Assembly: GCA_029261715.1 (NCBI GenBank)
Contig: JAJDAT010000049.1
Location: 1-64,000 of the forward strand
Length of the DNA: 64,000 nucleotides
Reading direction: 5' to 3'
DNA from: Nitrospinia bacterium
GTDB lineage: Bacteria > Nitrospinota > Nitrospinia > Nitrospinales > JAJDAT01
Shown: one piece after another, positions 1 to 8,207 of the stretch
Layout: each line of letters starts with the position of its first letter
Numbering within the stretch: the stretch's first letter is position 1
Notes under the pieces: model-generated
What the model was told of the DNA's origin: nothing
Seen by the model: only the letters and a program-made list of their open reading frames with translations
Databases searched by the model: none
Program-made: the position numbers and the translations under genes

Positions 1-206
1 ATGACGATCAAGAACTTAAAGATCGTTTTACTCCAGTTGCAAAAGAACTAGAATCAAAATTGGATACAATCCTTAAAGAATTGAATGCTGCTAAGGGAAA
101 AGCGATTGATTTGGGCGGTTATTTCCGAACAGACTCAGCAAGGGTAGCGGCGGCGATGCGTCCAAGCGCTACATTCAACGCTATTTTGGATAGTCTGAAT
201 AGTTAA
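1..206 (+). CDS. icd: NADP-dependent isocitrate dehydrogenase, monomeric type (3' end only)
   Basis: The window opens inside this gene. The third frame is open from base 3 to a TAA at 204-206 and gives the last 67 residues. The tail reads IDLGGYF, a short variable stretch, then AMRPSATFNAIL, which matches my knowledge of the extreme C-terminus of the monomeric (about 740-residue) isocitrate dehydrogenases. It is unlike the dimeric Icd family. The enzyme makes 2-oxoglutarate and NADPH in the cytoplasm. It sits just upstream of malate dehydrogenase, so two TCA-cycle genes are adjacent. The catalytic part lies outside the window, so the call rests on the C-terminal motif only. Confidence 0.75.
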   Translation, partial: DDQELKDRFTPVAKELESKLDTILKELNAAKGKAIDLGGYFRTDSARVAAAMRPSATFNAILDSLNS

Positions 207-222
207 GCTTGATTCTAATGGG

Positions 223-256
223 GCGGTCTATAATTTAAAAGGCAGATCGCATTTTT
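223..256 (+). terminator. Probable intrinsic terminator after icd
   Basis: GCGGTCT (223-229) pairs with AGATCGC (244-250) through 7 bp including one G-U pair, and ATTTTT follows at 251-256. It lies 17 bases after the icd stop. A TATAAT at 229-234 overlaps it and could be a -10 element for mdh, but I see no convincing -35. Confidence 0.45.
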
Positions 257-265
257 GAATTTCCA

Positions 266-298
266 CAACCCTTTGTTAGATTAATTAACGAAGGGTTG
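266..298 (+). promoter_or_regulatory. 13-bp hairpin in the mdh leader
   Basis: CAACCCTT (266-273) pairs with AAGGGTTG (291-298). The stem continues inward through a T-G pair and GTTA/TAAC, with loop GATTAAT at 279-285. No T-run follows, so it is not an obvious terminator. It sits 37 bases before the mdh ATG and could be a leader structure or an operator dyad. Confidence 0.4.
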
Positions 299-335
299 AG
301 GGAAATACTAAAATAGGAACATAAGGTAATTGCTA

Positions 336-1295
336 ATGAATTCTGATCAATTGAGGACCCGCCCAAAAATTACAGTTGTTGGCGCGGGGCAAGTGGGTTC
401 AACAGTCGCTCAATTACTGGCTTACAATAATTTAGGTAACATAACGATTATTGACATTGTTGAGGGTCTTCCTCAAGGGAAGGCTCTTGATTTACAAGAG
501 TCGGGTTGTTTGCAAGTTTTCGATAGTTTGATTACTGGCACTAACGATTATAAAGATACGGCGGATTCGGATATCGTTGTTATTACGGCTGGATTGCCAA
601 GAAAACCAGGGCAAAGCCGAGATGATTTAGTTGCCATCAACGCTAAAATAGTGAAGTCGGTAACTGAGCAAATAATGGAGCATTCAAAAAACCCCATCAT
701 TATTGTGGTTTCTAATCCGTTAGACGCTATGGTTTACATGGCAAAAAAAGTTTCAGGGTTACCCAAACACCGAATTCTTGGAATGGCTGGAGTTTTAGAT
801 TCAGCTCGATTGCGAACCTTTGTGTCGCTTGAACTCAATTGTTCTTTGGTGGATGTAGATGCAATGGTTCTTGGCGGTCATGGCGACTCCATGGTTCCAT
901 TGCCTAGATACACGACAGTTTCAGGTATTTCTATAACTGAATTGATGACTGAAGAACAAATCGAGCGAGTGGTTGACCGAACTCGAAAAGGCGGAGCGGA
1001 AATTGTTCAGTTATTGAAAACTGGAAGCGCATTCATGGCTCCAGGAGCTTCCGTTGTTCGAATGATAGATTCCATTTTGCGCAATAAACGACGCATGTTG
1101 CCATGCACCGCTTATTTAGAAGGCGAATATGGTTGGAAGGACATATTTTTTGGCGTTCCAGTCAAATTATGTTCTACCGGTATTGAGTCCATCGTTGAAT
1201 TGAAATTAACCGATTCAGAAATGGCCGCTCTCAATAAATCTGCCGAAGACGTTCAAAACACCTGCAAACAAGTAGACGCGATTTTGGCCTCGTAA
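336..1295 (+). CDS. mdh: Malate dehydrogenase (LDH-like type)
   Basis: A 319-residue NAD-dependent malate dehydrogenase that interconverts malate and oxaloacetate in the TCA cycle. The N-terminus carries the Rossmann loop VVGAGQVGSTVA. The substrate loop reads LPRKPGQSRDDL, with the arginine expected of malate rather than lactate dehydrogenases. VSNPLDAM, the segment VLDSARLRTF and the catalytic-histidine segment GGHGDSMVPL follow. Length is normal for the family. I prefer the ATG at 336 because AAGGT lies 8 bases upstream; an in-frame TTG at 330 would add two residues. The gene follows icd after a probable terminator and a hairpin, so it is likely transcribed separately. Confidence 0.93.
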   Translation: MNSDQLRTRPKITVVGAGQVGSTVAQLLAYNNLGNITIIDIVEGLPQGKALDLQESGCLQVFDSLITGTNDYKDTADSDIVVITAGLPRKPGQSRDDLVAINAKIVKSVTEQIMEHSKNPIIIVVSNPLDAMVYMAKKVSGLPKHRILGMAGVLDSARLRTFVSLELNCSLVDVDAMVLGGHGDSMVPLPRYTTVSGISITELMTEEQIERVVDRTRKGGAEIVQLLKTGSAFMAPGASVVRMIDSILRNKRRMLPCTAYLEGEYGWKDIFFGVPVKLCSTGIESIVELKLTDSEMAALNKSAEDVQNTCKQVDAILAS

Positions 1296-1330
1296 CCGCG
1301 CAGGCCAAAGCGTTTCTTCTCTTCTTTTTA
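1284..1330 (+). terminator. Terminator overlapping the mdh stop codon
   Basis: TTGGCCT (1284-1290) and AGGCCAA (1302-1308) form a perfect 7-bp stem around an 11-base loop that contains the mdh stop codon. A pyrimidine-rich, T-rich stretch follows at 1311-1330. Confidence 0.5.
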
Positions 1331-1460
1331 CTAATAAAATTCTTTTTGTTAGTTATCTAGCCGTCTCCTGGCTTAGATATATTTTAAGTATTCATATAAT
1401 ATCTTAGCTTTTTTTGACTCGATACATTTAGGATGCTAATTTGATATTTGTTAATTTTTT

Positions 1461-1498
1461 ACTTTGGAAAAAAGCGGTTTGAAGCTTTTATCCAAAGT
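1461..1498 (+). promoter_or_regulatory. Long hairpin in the cysS leader
   Basis: ACTTTGGA (1461-1468) pairs with TCCAAAGT (1491-1498). After one A-A mismatch, AAAAGC (1470-1475) pairs with GCTTTT (1484-1489), leaving an 8-base loop. That is 14 bp with a single mismatch, ending 33 bases before the cysS ATG. No T-run follows, so a leader-RNA or operator role is more likely than termination. The rest of the 236-base gap shows nothing else clear. Confidence 0.5.
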
Positions 1499-1531
1499 AA
1501 CTTTCTATTAAAAAGTATTTAGTGTGGGTTC

Positions 1532-2977
1532 ATGAGTTTAAGAATTTATAACACCCTGTCTGGACAGAAAGAGGATTTCGTCCCTGTTCAAGAAGGTAAA
1601 GTAGGAATGTATGTTTGTGGCGTGACGGTTTACGACTATTGTCATGTCGGCCATGGTCGATCAGCGGTAGCGTTTGACGTTGTTTTTCGTTATTTGAAAT
1701 ACAAAGGGTTTGATGTTACATACGTCAGAAACTTTACTGATATCGACGACAAAATAATCAATCGCGCTAATGAGCGTAAAGTGCCGTGGACTGAAATCAC
1801 AGAAACCTATATCCAGGCTTTTTACGAAGATTTAGGCAAGCTCAATATTTTACTCCCAACACAGGAACCAAAGGCTACTGAAAATATTCAACAGATGTTC
1901 GATTTGATCGAAAGCTTGATCGAAAAAGACATGGCTTATGAATTGGATGGCGATGTTTATTACGCTATTGAATCTTTCAAAGATTATGGTCACCTTTCGG
2001 GAAAAAAAATCGAAGATTTGGAAGCGGGCGCTAGGGTGGAAGTTGACGAACGTAAACGGAATCCAATGGATTTTGCACTTTGGAAAAAAAGCAAACCTGG
2101 GGAACCGTTTTGGGAAAGCCCTTGGGGAGAAGGGCGGCCTGGTTGGCACATAGAATGTTCCGCAATGCATCGTCGATATTTAGGCGATACATTCGATATT
2201 CATGGTGGTGGAAAAGATTTGGTATTTCCTCATCACGAAAATGAAATTGCGCAATCGCATGGGGCGACTGGTTGCGCTCCCGTTAAATATTGGATGCACA
2301 ATGGATTTGTGAACGTGAACCAGGAAAAGATGTCAAAATCTTTGGGTAACTTTTTTACGTTAAGAGATATCTACGAACAGTGCGATCCAGAAATATTACG
2401 ATTTTTTCTACTCTCTGCTCATTATCGCAGTCCTATTGATTTTACCGATCAGATTTTAGAAGAGACGGGAAAAACAGTTCATCGATTTTACGATTTTTTG
2501 GAAACAGCGAAAAATTGGGAATCTGAATCTTCCACAAGTGTTCCGGAAAATTGGAAAGAAAGTTCGTTTCTGGAAAAATTTGAAACGGCTATGGACGATG
2601 ATTTTAATACGGCTTTAGCTATTGGGCATTTGAATGATGAATTACGATGGCTAAACAAATCGTTGACGAATTTAGCGATAAACTCTAAAGAAGCCGCTGT
2701 CAATGAATTTGCCGGAAGATTGAAAGCTTTTAGAATGGCTGTAGAAACCTTGGGAATATTTTCCGCTTCGCCCGCCGATTTCAAAAAAAGATCCCAGACG
2801 AAAAAAATTGAGGATTTAGAATTAGATACGGAAAAAATTGAGTCGTTAATTGCCGAACGCAATGCAGCTCGGGCCGCAAAGGATTGGGGAAAAGCCGACG
2901 CTTCGAGAGATGCCCTGGTTGCGATGGGTGTGACAATCGAAGACACTCCTGATGGAACTATTTGGAAAGTCAAATGA
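1532..2977 (+). CDS. cysS: Cysteinyl-tRNA synthetase
   Basis: A 481-residue class I aminoacyl-tRNA synthetase that charges tRNA-Cys. It has the early zinc-ligand segment YVCGVTVYD, the HIGH-type signature HVGHGRS, the zinc ligands in WHIECSAMH and HHENEIAQS, and the KMSKSLGNF loop. The C-terminal anticodon-binding region (AERNAARAAKDWGKAD) is typical. The stop overlaps the next start as ATGA. Its neighbours are sulfate-activation genes, so it opens a cysteine-themed block. A long hairpin in the leader may regulate it. Confidence 0.97.
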   Translation: MSLRIYNTLSGQKEDFVPVQEGKVGMYVCGVTVYDYCHVGHGRSAVAFDVVFRYLKYKGFDVTYVRNFTDIDDKIINRANERKVPWTEITETYIQAFYEDLGKLNILLPTQEPKATENIQQMFDLIESLIEKDMAYELDGDVYYAIESFKDYGHLSGKKIEDLEAGARVEVDERKRNPMDFALWKKSKPGEPFWESPWGEGRPGWHIECSAMHRRYLGDTFDIHGGGKDLVFPHHENEIAQSHGATGCAPVKYWMHNGFVNVNQEKMSKSLGNFFTLRDIYEQCDPEILRFFLLSAHYRSPIDFTDQILEETGKTVHRFYDFLETAKNWESESSTSVPENWKESSFLEKFETAMDDDFNTALAIGHLNDELRWLNKSLTNLAINSKEAAVNEFAGRLKAFRMAVETLGIFSASPADFKKRSQTKKIEDLELDTEKIESLIAERNAARAAKDWGKADASRDALVAMGVTIEDTPDGTIWKVK

Positions 2978-4515
2978 CAAAGGTTGAGGAAGGTCTTTTT
3001 ACAGATTACTACCTTAAGGTTGCCGGTTCGTTTTCAGAACTTGAAGTACGCGAGGAAGAAAATAAGATCCGGGTTCCAGAAAAAGTAATTCGTTGTATTT
3101 GGAACGATCAACTGTTTAAGCCTGTTCCTCTCTTTACCGTAGCTGGAGAAAAGATAGAAATTGAATCGCCGGGATTTTGGAACTTTGGAAGTTCCGGTCC
3201 TGATTTTTCATCCGCTAGAATTCGAATTAACGGTAAATTGTTAAATGGTGATGTGGAGCTCCATGTTCATTCGGTGGACTGGGATAGACATCAGCATGGT
3301 AAAAATTCCGATTACGATAATGTGGTTTTGCATGTTTTCATGTGGAAAAGCAAAGAAGCTAATAAGAAGCTGAATCGTGAGGAGACCAAACCCGTTTATG
3401 AATTGGAGCTAAAAAGCTATTTAGAAAAAGGAATCCTAGAATTAACTGAAAGTTTAGATTTTGATAGTTATCCTATTTTTAATGAATTTAACTTTGGGTT
3501 ATGCCATGAGCCGATAAACAACCTTTCCGAAGAAAAGTTGTCGCATTTGCTCAATTCCGCTGGCGAAGCTCGTATTTTGTCCAAAATGGATCGGTTTCAT
3601 GACCGAGTCATTATTGATGGCTATGAGCAAACATTCTATGAATGCGTTGCCGAAGCTCTAGGTTATCCAAGTAATAAGAAATCTTTCCAAACCTTGGCTT
3701 CTGCTTTGCCTTTAAACAAGCTAAAGAGGTTTTTACCAGAAAACGCCAATCAAGCCGAAAAAGTCATTCACGTTCAGGCCATTCTTTTTGGAATTTCGGG
3801 TTTATTTCCATTTAAATCGCTTAAAAAAGACCTGCTCACTCCAAAGGACCTGAAATATTTTGAAAAGTTGACTGATTTATGGCGAGATTATGAGCAAAAA
3901 ATTGAAATTACTCCTTTATCTGCAGATATTTGGAAGTTTAAAGGAAACCGCCCCGCAAACTATCCATATAGGCGTATAGCGGCCTTAGCAAATTTAGTAG
4001 TTCGCCATATTGAGTATGGAATGTTTGAGGATTTTTTGACCTTATTTAAATCCGCGATTTCCAAGGGAGAAAAAAAAGGTTATAATAGTCGCCTTTTCAA
4101 ACCTTTTTTTGAGTTTTTCTGCGTCGACTCTCCGGAGTATTGGGATTTACATTACACCCCAGGGGGTAAAGAGCTTACTTCTGTTCAAAAACCGATTGGT
4201 GTTTCGCGTTCTCGGGAAATCACCGTTAATATGGCGATTCCATTAGGTTTAATTTATGCTAGAGCTAGTAAGTCAGACGTTTTAGAGTATGCATTAAAAA
4301 TTCTTTATGAGTCTGGAAACAAACCGGTAGATAATAAGTCTATTCGATTTATGAAGCGATTTATTTTAGGCGAAGATAAACGTTTGTTGGGTTTGCTTAA
4401 AACCGATAAACAAACTCAAGGTTTGATGCAGGTGTTTCAAGATTATTGTGCACAAAATAAAAATAACTGCTCACAATGTCGTTTCCCTGATGTGGTGAAA
4501 CGTCATTTTTCTTAA
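2974..4515 (+). CDS. DUF2851 family protein
   Basis: A 513-residue protein of unknown function. The conserved DUF2851 core is visible near the N-terminus: a GFWNFGSSGPDF segment, then NGDVELHVHSVDWDRHQHG and VVLHVFMW, rich in His and Asp and suggestive of a metal or nuclease-like site (inference). The C-terminus has a cysteine pair, CSQCRFPDVVKRHF. I chose the ATG at 2974, which overlaps the cysS stop; a TTG at 2962 would add four residues inside cysS. Translational coupling to cysS is likely. Family membership is fairly sure; biochemical role unknown. Confidence 0.8.
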   Translation: MTKVEEGLFTDYYLKVAGSFSELEVREEENKIRVPEKVIRCIWNDQLFKPVPLFTVAGEKIEIESPGFWNFGSSGPDFSSARIRINGKLLNGDVELHVHSVDWDRHQHGKNSDYDNVVLHVFMWKSKEANKKLNREETKPVYELELKSYLEKGILELTESLDFDSYPIFNEFNFGLCHEPINNLSEEKLSHLLNSAGEARILSKMDRFHDRVIIDGYEQTFYECVAEALGYPSNKKSFQTLASALPLNKLKRFLPENANQAEKVIHVQAILFGISGLFPFKSLKKDLLTPKDLKYFEKLTDLWRDYEQKIEITPLSADIWKFKGNRPANYPYRRIAALANLVVRHIEYGMFEDFLTLFKSAISKGEKKGYNSRLFKPFFEFFCVDSPEYWDLHYTPGGKELTSVQKPIGVSRSREITVNMAIPLGLIYARASKSDVLEYALKILYESGNKPVDNKSIRFMKRFILGEDKRLLGLLKTDKQTQGLMQVFQDYCAQNKNNCSQCRFPDVVKRHFS

Positions 4516-4536
4516 ATTTTTTTTAAAATTAATACT

Positions 4537-5343
4537 ATGGCAGATCATTTAGACGCATTAGAAAACCAAAGTATTTTTATACTTCGGGAAGCTTATAAGA
4601 AATTTAAAAACCTGGCCATGCTTTGGTCTATCGGCAAGGATTCCACGGTGATGTTGTGGTTAGCGCGCAAAGCTTTTTTTGGAAGTGTGCCGCTTCCACT
4701 GGTTCATATTGATACCAGCTATAAAATCCCACAGATGATTGAATATCGAGATCAAAAAGCTAAAGAATGGGGATTGAATCTTGTAGTGGGCCAAAATAAA
4801 AAAGCATTAGATGAAGGAATGAACCATGAAATGGGTCGAATAGTATGTTGTGAGGCTTTAAAAACCAATGGACTAACGGCCGTCATGGAGGACAAAAACT
4901 ATACAGGATTAATTCTAGGTATTCGTCGCGATGAGGAAGGTACCCGGGCTAAGGAACGATACTTTTCTCCACGAGACAAAAACTTCGAATGGAACTTTAA
5001 AGATCAACCGCCTGAGTTGTGGGATCAATTCAAAACGACTTTTGCAGAAGGAACTCACATCCGAATTCATCCGCTTTTGCATTGGACTGAATTGAATGTT
5101 TGGGAATATATCGAACGCGAGAAGATTCCTATCATCGATCTTTATTTTGACAAAGGAGAAGGCAAACGATATCGATCCTTGGGGTGCGCGCCTTGTACTG
5201 GATCTATTGAATCCACTGCGACGACCGTTCCGGAAATTATTGAAGAGTTGAGAAACGTTACAACTTCAGAAAGATCGGGACGGGCTCAAGATCAAGAAGA
5301 TACGTATGCGATGCAAAAATTAAGGGCGAAGGGATATATGTAG
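4537..5343 (+). CDS. cysD: Sulfate adenylyltransferase subunit 2 (ATP sulfurylase small subunit)
   Basis: A 268-residue member of the PP-loop ATPase family that forms APS from sulfate and ATP together with CysN. The PP-loop reads [10 protein letters not shown]. Downstream are [47 protein letters not shown] and the C-terminal [14 protein letters not shown], all typical of CysD. Length is at the short end for the family. It lies 21 bases after the DUF2851 gene and abuts cysN, so all four genes may form one operon. No APS or PAPS reductase gene is in the window, so it cannot be told whether the pathway is assimilatory. Confidence 0.95.
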   Translation: MADHLDALENQSIFILREAYKKFKNLAMLWSIGKDSTVMLWLARKAFFGSVPLPLVHIDTSYKIPQMIEYRDQKAKEWGLNLVVGQNKKALDEGMNHEMGRIVCCEALKTNGLTAVMEDKNYTGLILGIRRDEEGTRAKERYFSPRDKNFEWNFKDQPPELWDQFKTTFAEGTHIRIHPLLHWTELNVWEYIEREKIPIIDLYFDKGEGKRYRSLGCAPCTGSIESTATTVPEIIEELRNVTTSERSGRAQDQEDTYAMQKLRAKGYM

Positions 5344-7164
5344 ATGAAACAGAACGGCGGGGGACCATCCCAAGAATTAATGCGACTGGTTATTGTAGGC
5401 CATGTCGATCATGGAAAATCTACCTTGGTGGGGAGGCTTTTATCGGATACTGGTAGTTTGCCTGAAGGAAAGCTCCAATTTACGAAGGATATTTGTGACC
5501 GACAAGGTAAAGTTTTTGAATTTGCTTTTCTTTTGGACGCTTTAGAGGAAGAGCAAGATCAAGGAATTACGATCGATACATCGCAAATATTTTTTCACAC
5601 GGACAAACGACATTACGTAATTATTGACGCTCCGGGCCATAAAGAATTTCTAAAGAATATGGTTACGGGAGCGGCTAGCGCCGAGGGCGCTCTTTTGTTG
5701 ATCGACGCTTATGAAGGCGTTCAAGAGCAGAGCCGGCGACATGGTTATATCTTAAAGCTATTGGGCCTTACTCAAGTAGCGGTGGTGGTCAATAAAATGG
5801 ATCTGGTTGATTATGATCCTGAAGTTTTTTATAAGATTAAAACCGAATATACAGAGTTTTTAACTTCTATGGGTATTGAGCCACGTATGTTCATTCCCGT
5901 TGCGGCAAAAGTAGGAGAAAATATTGCCACTCCAAGTGAAAAAATGAAATGGCATGAGGGGCCGACGGTTTTAGAAATGCTGGATCAGTTTGAAAAGCAA
6001 AAACCAAAAGACCATTTACCATTTCGATTACCAGTCCAAGATGTTTATAAGTTTGATGAGCGGCGAATCATTGCTGGTAGGGTTGAATCTGGGACCTTAA
6101 ACATAGGAGACGAAGTTGTATTTTCTCCATCTCTAAAGAGGGCCCGCGTTAAAACCATTGAAGCATGGAGCGTTCCCGAACAACCAAAAATCGCTACAGC
6201 AACACAATCTGTTGGCATCACTTTGGACGAACAGATTTTTGTCGAGCGTGGAGAAGTGGCCAGCCTTTCTGAAGAAGGTCCCATTGTTTCGACGACCTTT
6301 GACGTGAATGTGTTTTGGATGGGATCGAGACATTTTGAAAAAGGCAGGGAATACACCATAAAATTAACGACCGAGGAAGTGGAATGTGAAATTGTCGAGT
6401 TCAAAAAAGTTATCGACGCTTCTACATTAGAGCCTCTTGAAGGCCAAGATTACCTTGTGAAAAACGATGTGGCAGAGGTAACCCTAAGAACTAAACGACC
6501 TATTGCATTTGATCTTTTTGGCACAATTCCGGAAACAGGTCGGTTTGTAATCGTGGACGAATATGACGTATGTGGCGGCGGTATTGTTACAACTTATTCA
6601 GCCTCGACAGATAAAGATAAGCTAAGAGACGAAGTTAGAAACCGTGACTTTAATTGGGTTAAAAGCAATATCTCTTCCTCAGAAAGAGCCTACAGAAATG
6701 GCCACCAGGCCGCTCTAGTGCTGTTTGTTGGTGAGTCTGGCGTTGGCAAAGCCAAATTAGCAAAGTCTTTAGAAGAAAAGATTTTTAAGGACAATTTCCA
6801 AAGCTATTTGCTAGATGGACGAAATGTTCGTTTGGGAGTTGGAGCTGATTTAGAGGAAGAAAAAAGTCGAGAAGGAGAACCATTACGCCGGTTTGGTGAA
6901 GTAGCGCGATTATTTTTAGATGCAGGGCATATTCTTATTTCCACGACAAACGTTTTTAATCAGGAAGACCACTCGGATATTGAATTAATAATTGATCCTT
7001 GTCCCTTGATTGAAATTCATATTGGAGATAAAGCTCCATCAGGCGATTTTGATGGTATGTCCTTAACCTTAAGTGACGCTAAAAATGAAAAAGAAGCGGT
7101 GAATAAGATTTATTCTTACTTAAAAGAAAAAAAGATTCTTACAGGGCATAATTATTCAATTTAA
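5344..7164 (+). CDS. cysN: Sulfate adenylyltransferase subunit 1 fused to a degenerate APS-kinase-like domain
   Basis: A 606-residue protein. Residues 1 to about 440 form an intact CysN GTPase of the EF-Tu type: [18 protein letters not shown] and NKMDLVDY for nucleotide binding, then beta-barrel domains. From about 455 to the end it resembles APS kinase (CysC), with [37 protein letters not shown] and [20 protein letters not shown]. The kinase-like P-loop has Ala where Ser/Thr normally coordinates magnesium. The region that follows the equivalent of the ISP phosphoacceptor loop is replaced by [13 protein letters not shown] expect ATP-sulfurylase GTPase activity but doubt APS kinase activity. 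The start directly abuts the cysD stop. Confidence 0.9.
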   Translation: MKQNGGGPSQELMRLVIVGHVDHGKSTLVGRLLSDTGSLPEGKLQFTKDICDRQGKVFEFAFLLDALEEEQDQGITIDTSQIFFHTDKRHYVIIDAPGHKEFLKNMVTGAASAEGALLLIDAYEGVQEQSRRHGYILKLLGLTQVAVVVNKMDLVDYDPEVFYKIKTEYTEFLTSMGIEPRMFIPVAAKVGENIATPSEKMKWHEGPTVLEMLDQFEKQKPKDHLPFRLPVQDVYKFDERRIIAGRVESGTLNIGDEVVFSPSLKRARVKTIEAWSVPEQPKIATATQSVGITLDEQIFVERGEVASLSEEGPIVSTTFDVNVFWMGSRHFEKGREYTIKLTTEEVECEIVEFKKVIDASTLEPLEGQDYLVKNDVAEVTLRTKRPIAFDLFGTIPETGRFVIVDEYDVCGGGIVTTYSASTDKDKLRDEVRNRDFNWVKSNISSSERAYRNGHQAALVLFVGESGVGKAKLAKSLEEKIFKDNFQSYLLDGRNVRLGVGADLEEEKSREGEPLRRFGEVARLFLDAGHILISTTNVFNQEDHSDIELIIDPCPLIEIHIGDKAPSGDFDGMSLTLSDAKNEKEAVNKIYSYLKEKKILTGHNYSI

Positions 7165-7282
7165 GCGTTAAAAAAATATTTCAATTTTTCGGTTAACTAG
7201 GTTGCAAAGAGGCTCCGGTTTGAGTATTCTTTCCCCTTAAAATTCCCAGATTGATTTAATAATATGAGGAGTTGTTTGCACG

Positions 7283-7588
7283 ATGCCAAAAATCACGGTT
7301 GAAAATGCCGAAACCGGCGAGTCAAATACGATAAAAGTAGGCTATGGGGCTAATTTGCGTCAAGCTGTCCAATATAAAGATTTGGAAATCTACAAAGGTC
7401 TCAATTCCATGATGAATTGTAGAGGACTTGGTTTGTGCGGCACTTGTTTGATTGATGTAGAACCTATGGAGAACGTAGACCCCCATTCGTTTTTTGAAAA
7501 ACTTCAAAAAGTAGGTCCTAATCAGAAGTTGAGCTGTAGAACCAAAGTTTATGGCGATGTGGTAATTAAAGTCGCAATCAAAGATTAG
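7283..7588 (+). CDS. [2Fe-2S] ferredoxin
   Basis: A 101-residue soluble ferredoxin. Four cysteines suit one [2Fe-2S] cluster: Cys46, Cys52 and Cys55 in NCRGLGLCGTC (C-x5-C-x2-C), and Cys85 in KLSCRTKVYGDV. The beta-grasp pattern is clear. The C-x5-C spacing is nearer the adrenodoxin type than the plant type, although the surrounding sequence resembles short ferredoxins of photosynthetic and chemolithotrophic bacteria. It stands alone, 118 bases after cysN, with GAGGAG-like bases before the ATG. The partner is unknown; sulfite or nitrite reduction is possible but nothing here shows it. Confidence 0.88.
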   Translation: MPKITVENAETGESNTIKVGYGANLRQAVQYKDLEIYKGLNSMMNCRGLGLCGTCLIDVEPMENVDPHSFFEKLQKVGPNQKLSCRTKVYGDVVIKVAIKD

Positions 7589-7630
7589 TTAGCCAATCTA
7601 AATTTCCCCAAAAAATCTTTTTTGAAGCCT

Positions 7631-7651
7631 CTGTTAAAGAACTTTTAACAG
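7631..7651 (-). terminator. Hairpin between convergent ferredoxin and membrane-protein genes
   Basis: CTGTTAAA (7631-7638) and TTTAACAG (7644-7651) form a perfect 8-bp stem with a 5-base loop. It overlaps the stop codon of the minus-strand gene. No strong T-run follows on either strand, so termination is plausible but unproved. Confidence 0.35.
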
Positions 7652-7990
7652 AATTAGCAGAGGTAGTAGCGTTAATCCCACCGTCGCTACAAAAGCATGG
7701 ATCATAGGCGGTTGTCGTTTACTTACAGGAATTGCAACAGCAAAGTAAATCGCCACTATATAATCCATAAATCCGACTCTTCCTTTAAAGTAATAAGAAA
7801 TAATAAAACCAAAAATACACACAAGTACCGATAGAAATAAACCTTGGTGAACTTTTTTGGCCCATTTTTTCCTACCCATAAGCGCCATATAAATTCCAAG
7901 CGCAGTGTTGCTAATATGCAGCCCAATCGCCCAAACAATCCACATAATTGGCGAAGAAGTATCAATCTTGGAAATAATTTCTGAAAGCAT
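7634..7990 (-). CDS. Small integral membrane protein, unrecognised
   Basis: A 118-residue protein that is almost all membrane segments. I see about four: roughly 14-33 (IMWIVWAIGLHISNTALGIY), 46-68, 70-87 and 98-116. His25 and Asn28 lie inside the first helix (GLHISNTALG), and His48 and His94 sit near helix ends, so a haem- or quinone-associated role is conceivable, but that is only inference. The ATG lies at 7988-7990. It converges on the ferredoxin gene and diverges from the repeat-rich protein at 8208. I do not recognise the family. Confidence 0.65.
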   Translation of the reverse strand: MLSEIISKIDTSSPIMWIVWAIGLHISNTALGIYMALMGRKKWAKKVHQGLFLSVLVCIFGFIISYYFKGRVGFMDYIVAIYFAVAIPVSKRQPPMIHAFVATVGLTLLPLLILLKVL

Positions 7991-8114
7991 GAAGCGTTAA
8001 AGATTCCCGAATAATTTTGGTTTTTGAACTAAGATCCTATTTTTGGTCTTTTAGTGAATTAATAATAACAAAAGCAGTTTTAAATAGTTTTTTAAGCTCT
8101 AAGATAACCAAAAT

Positions 8115-8142
8115 AATCTTAAAAAATTAAACTTTTAAGATT
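8115..8142. promoter_or_regulatory. 10-bp dyad upstream of the repeat-rich orphan gene
   Basis: AATCTTAAAA (8115-8124) and TTTTAAGATT (8133-8142) are perfect inverted repeats around 8 bases. They lie in the 217-base divergent gap at 7991-8207, just upstream of a possible promoter (TGGAAA at 8146-8151, TATAAT at 8169-8174, 17-base spacing). An operator or leader hairpin is plausible. Confidence 0.4.
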
Positions 8143-8207
8143 TTATGGAAAAAAAACGATAAATAACATATAATTTAGTTATAACTTATATTTATAAAGG
8201 GAATCTC

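Noticed and set aside
2488-2973. A 161-codon minus-strand frame inside cysS.
   Set aside because: Shadow of the cysS reading frame; no start signals or motifs.
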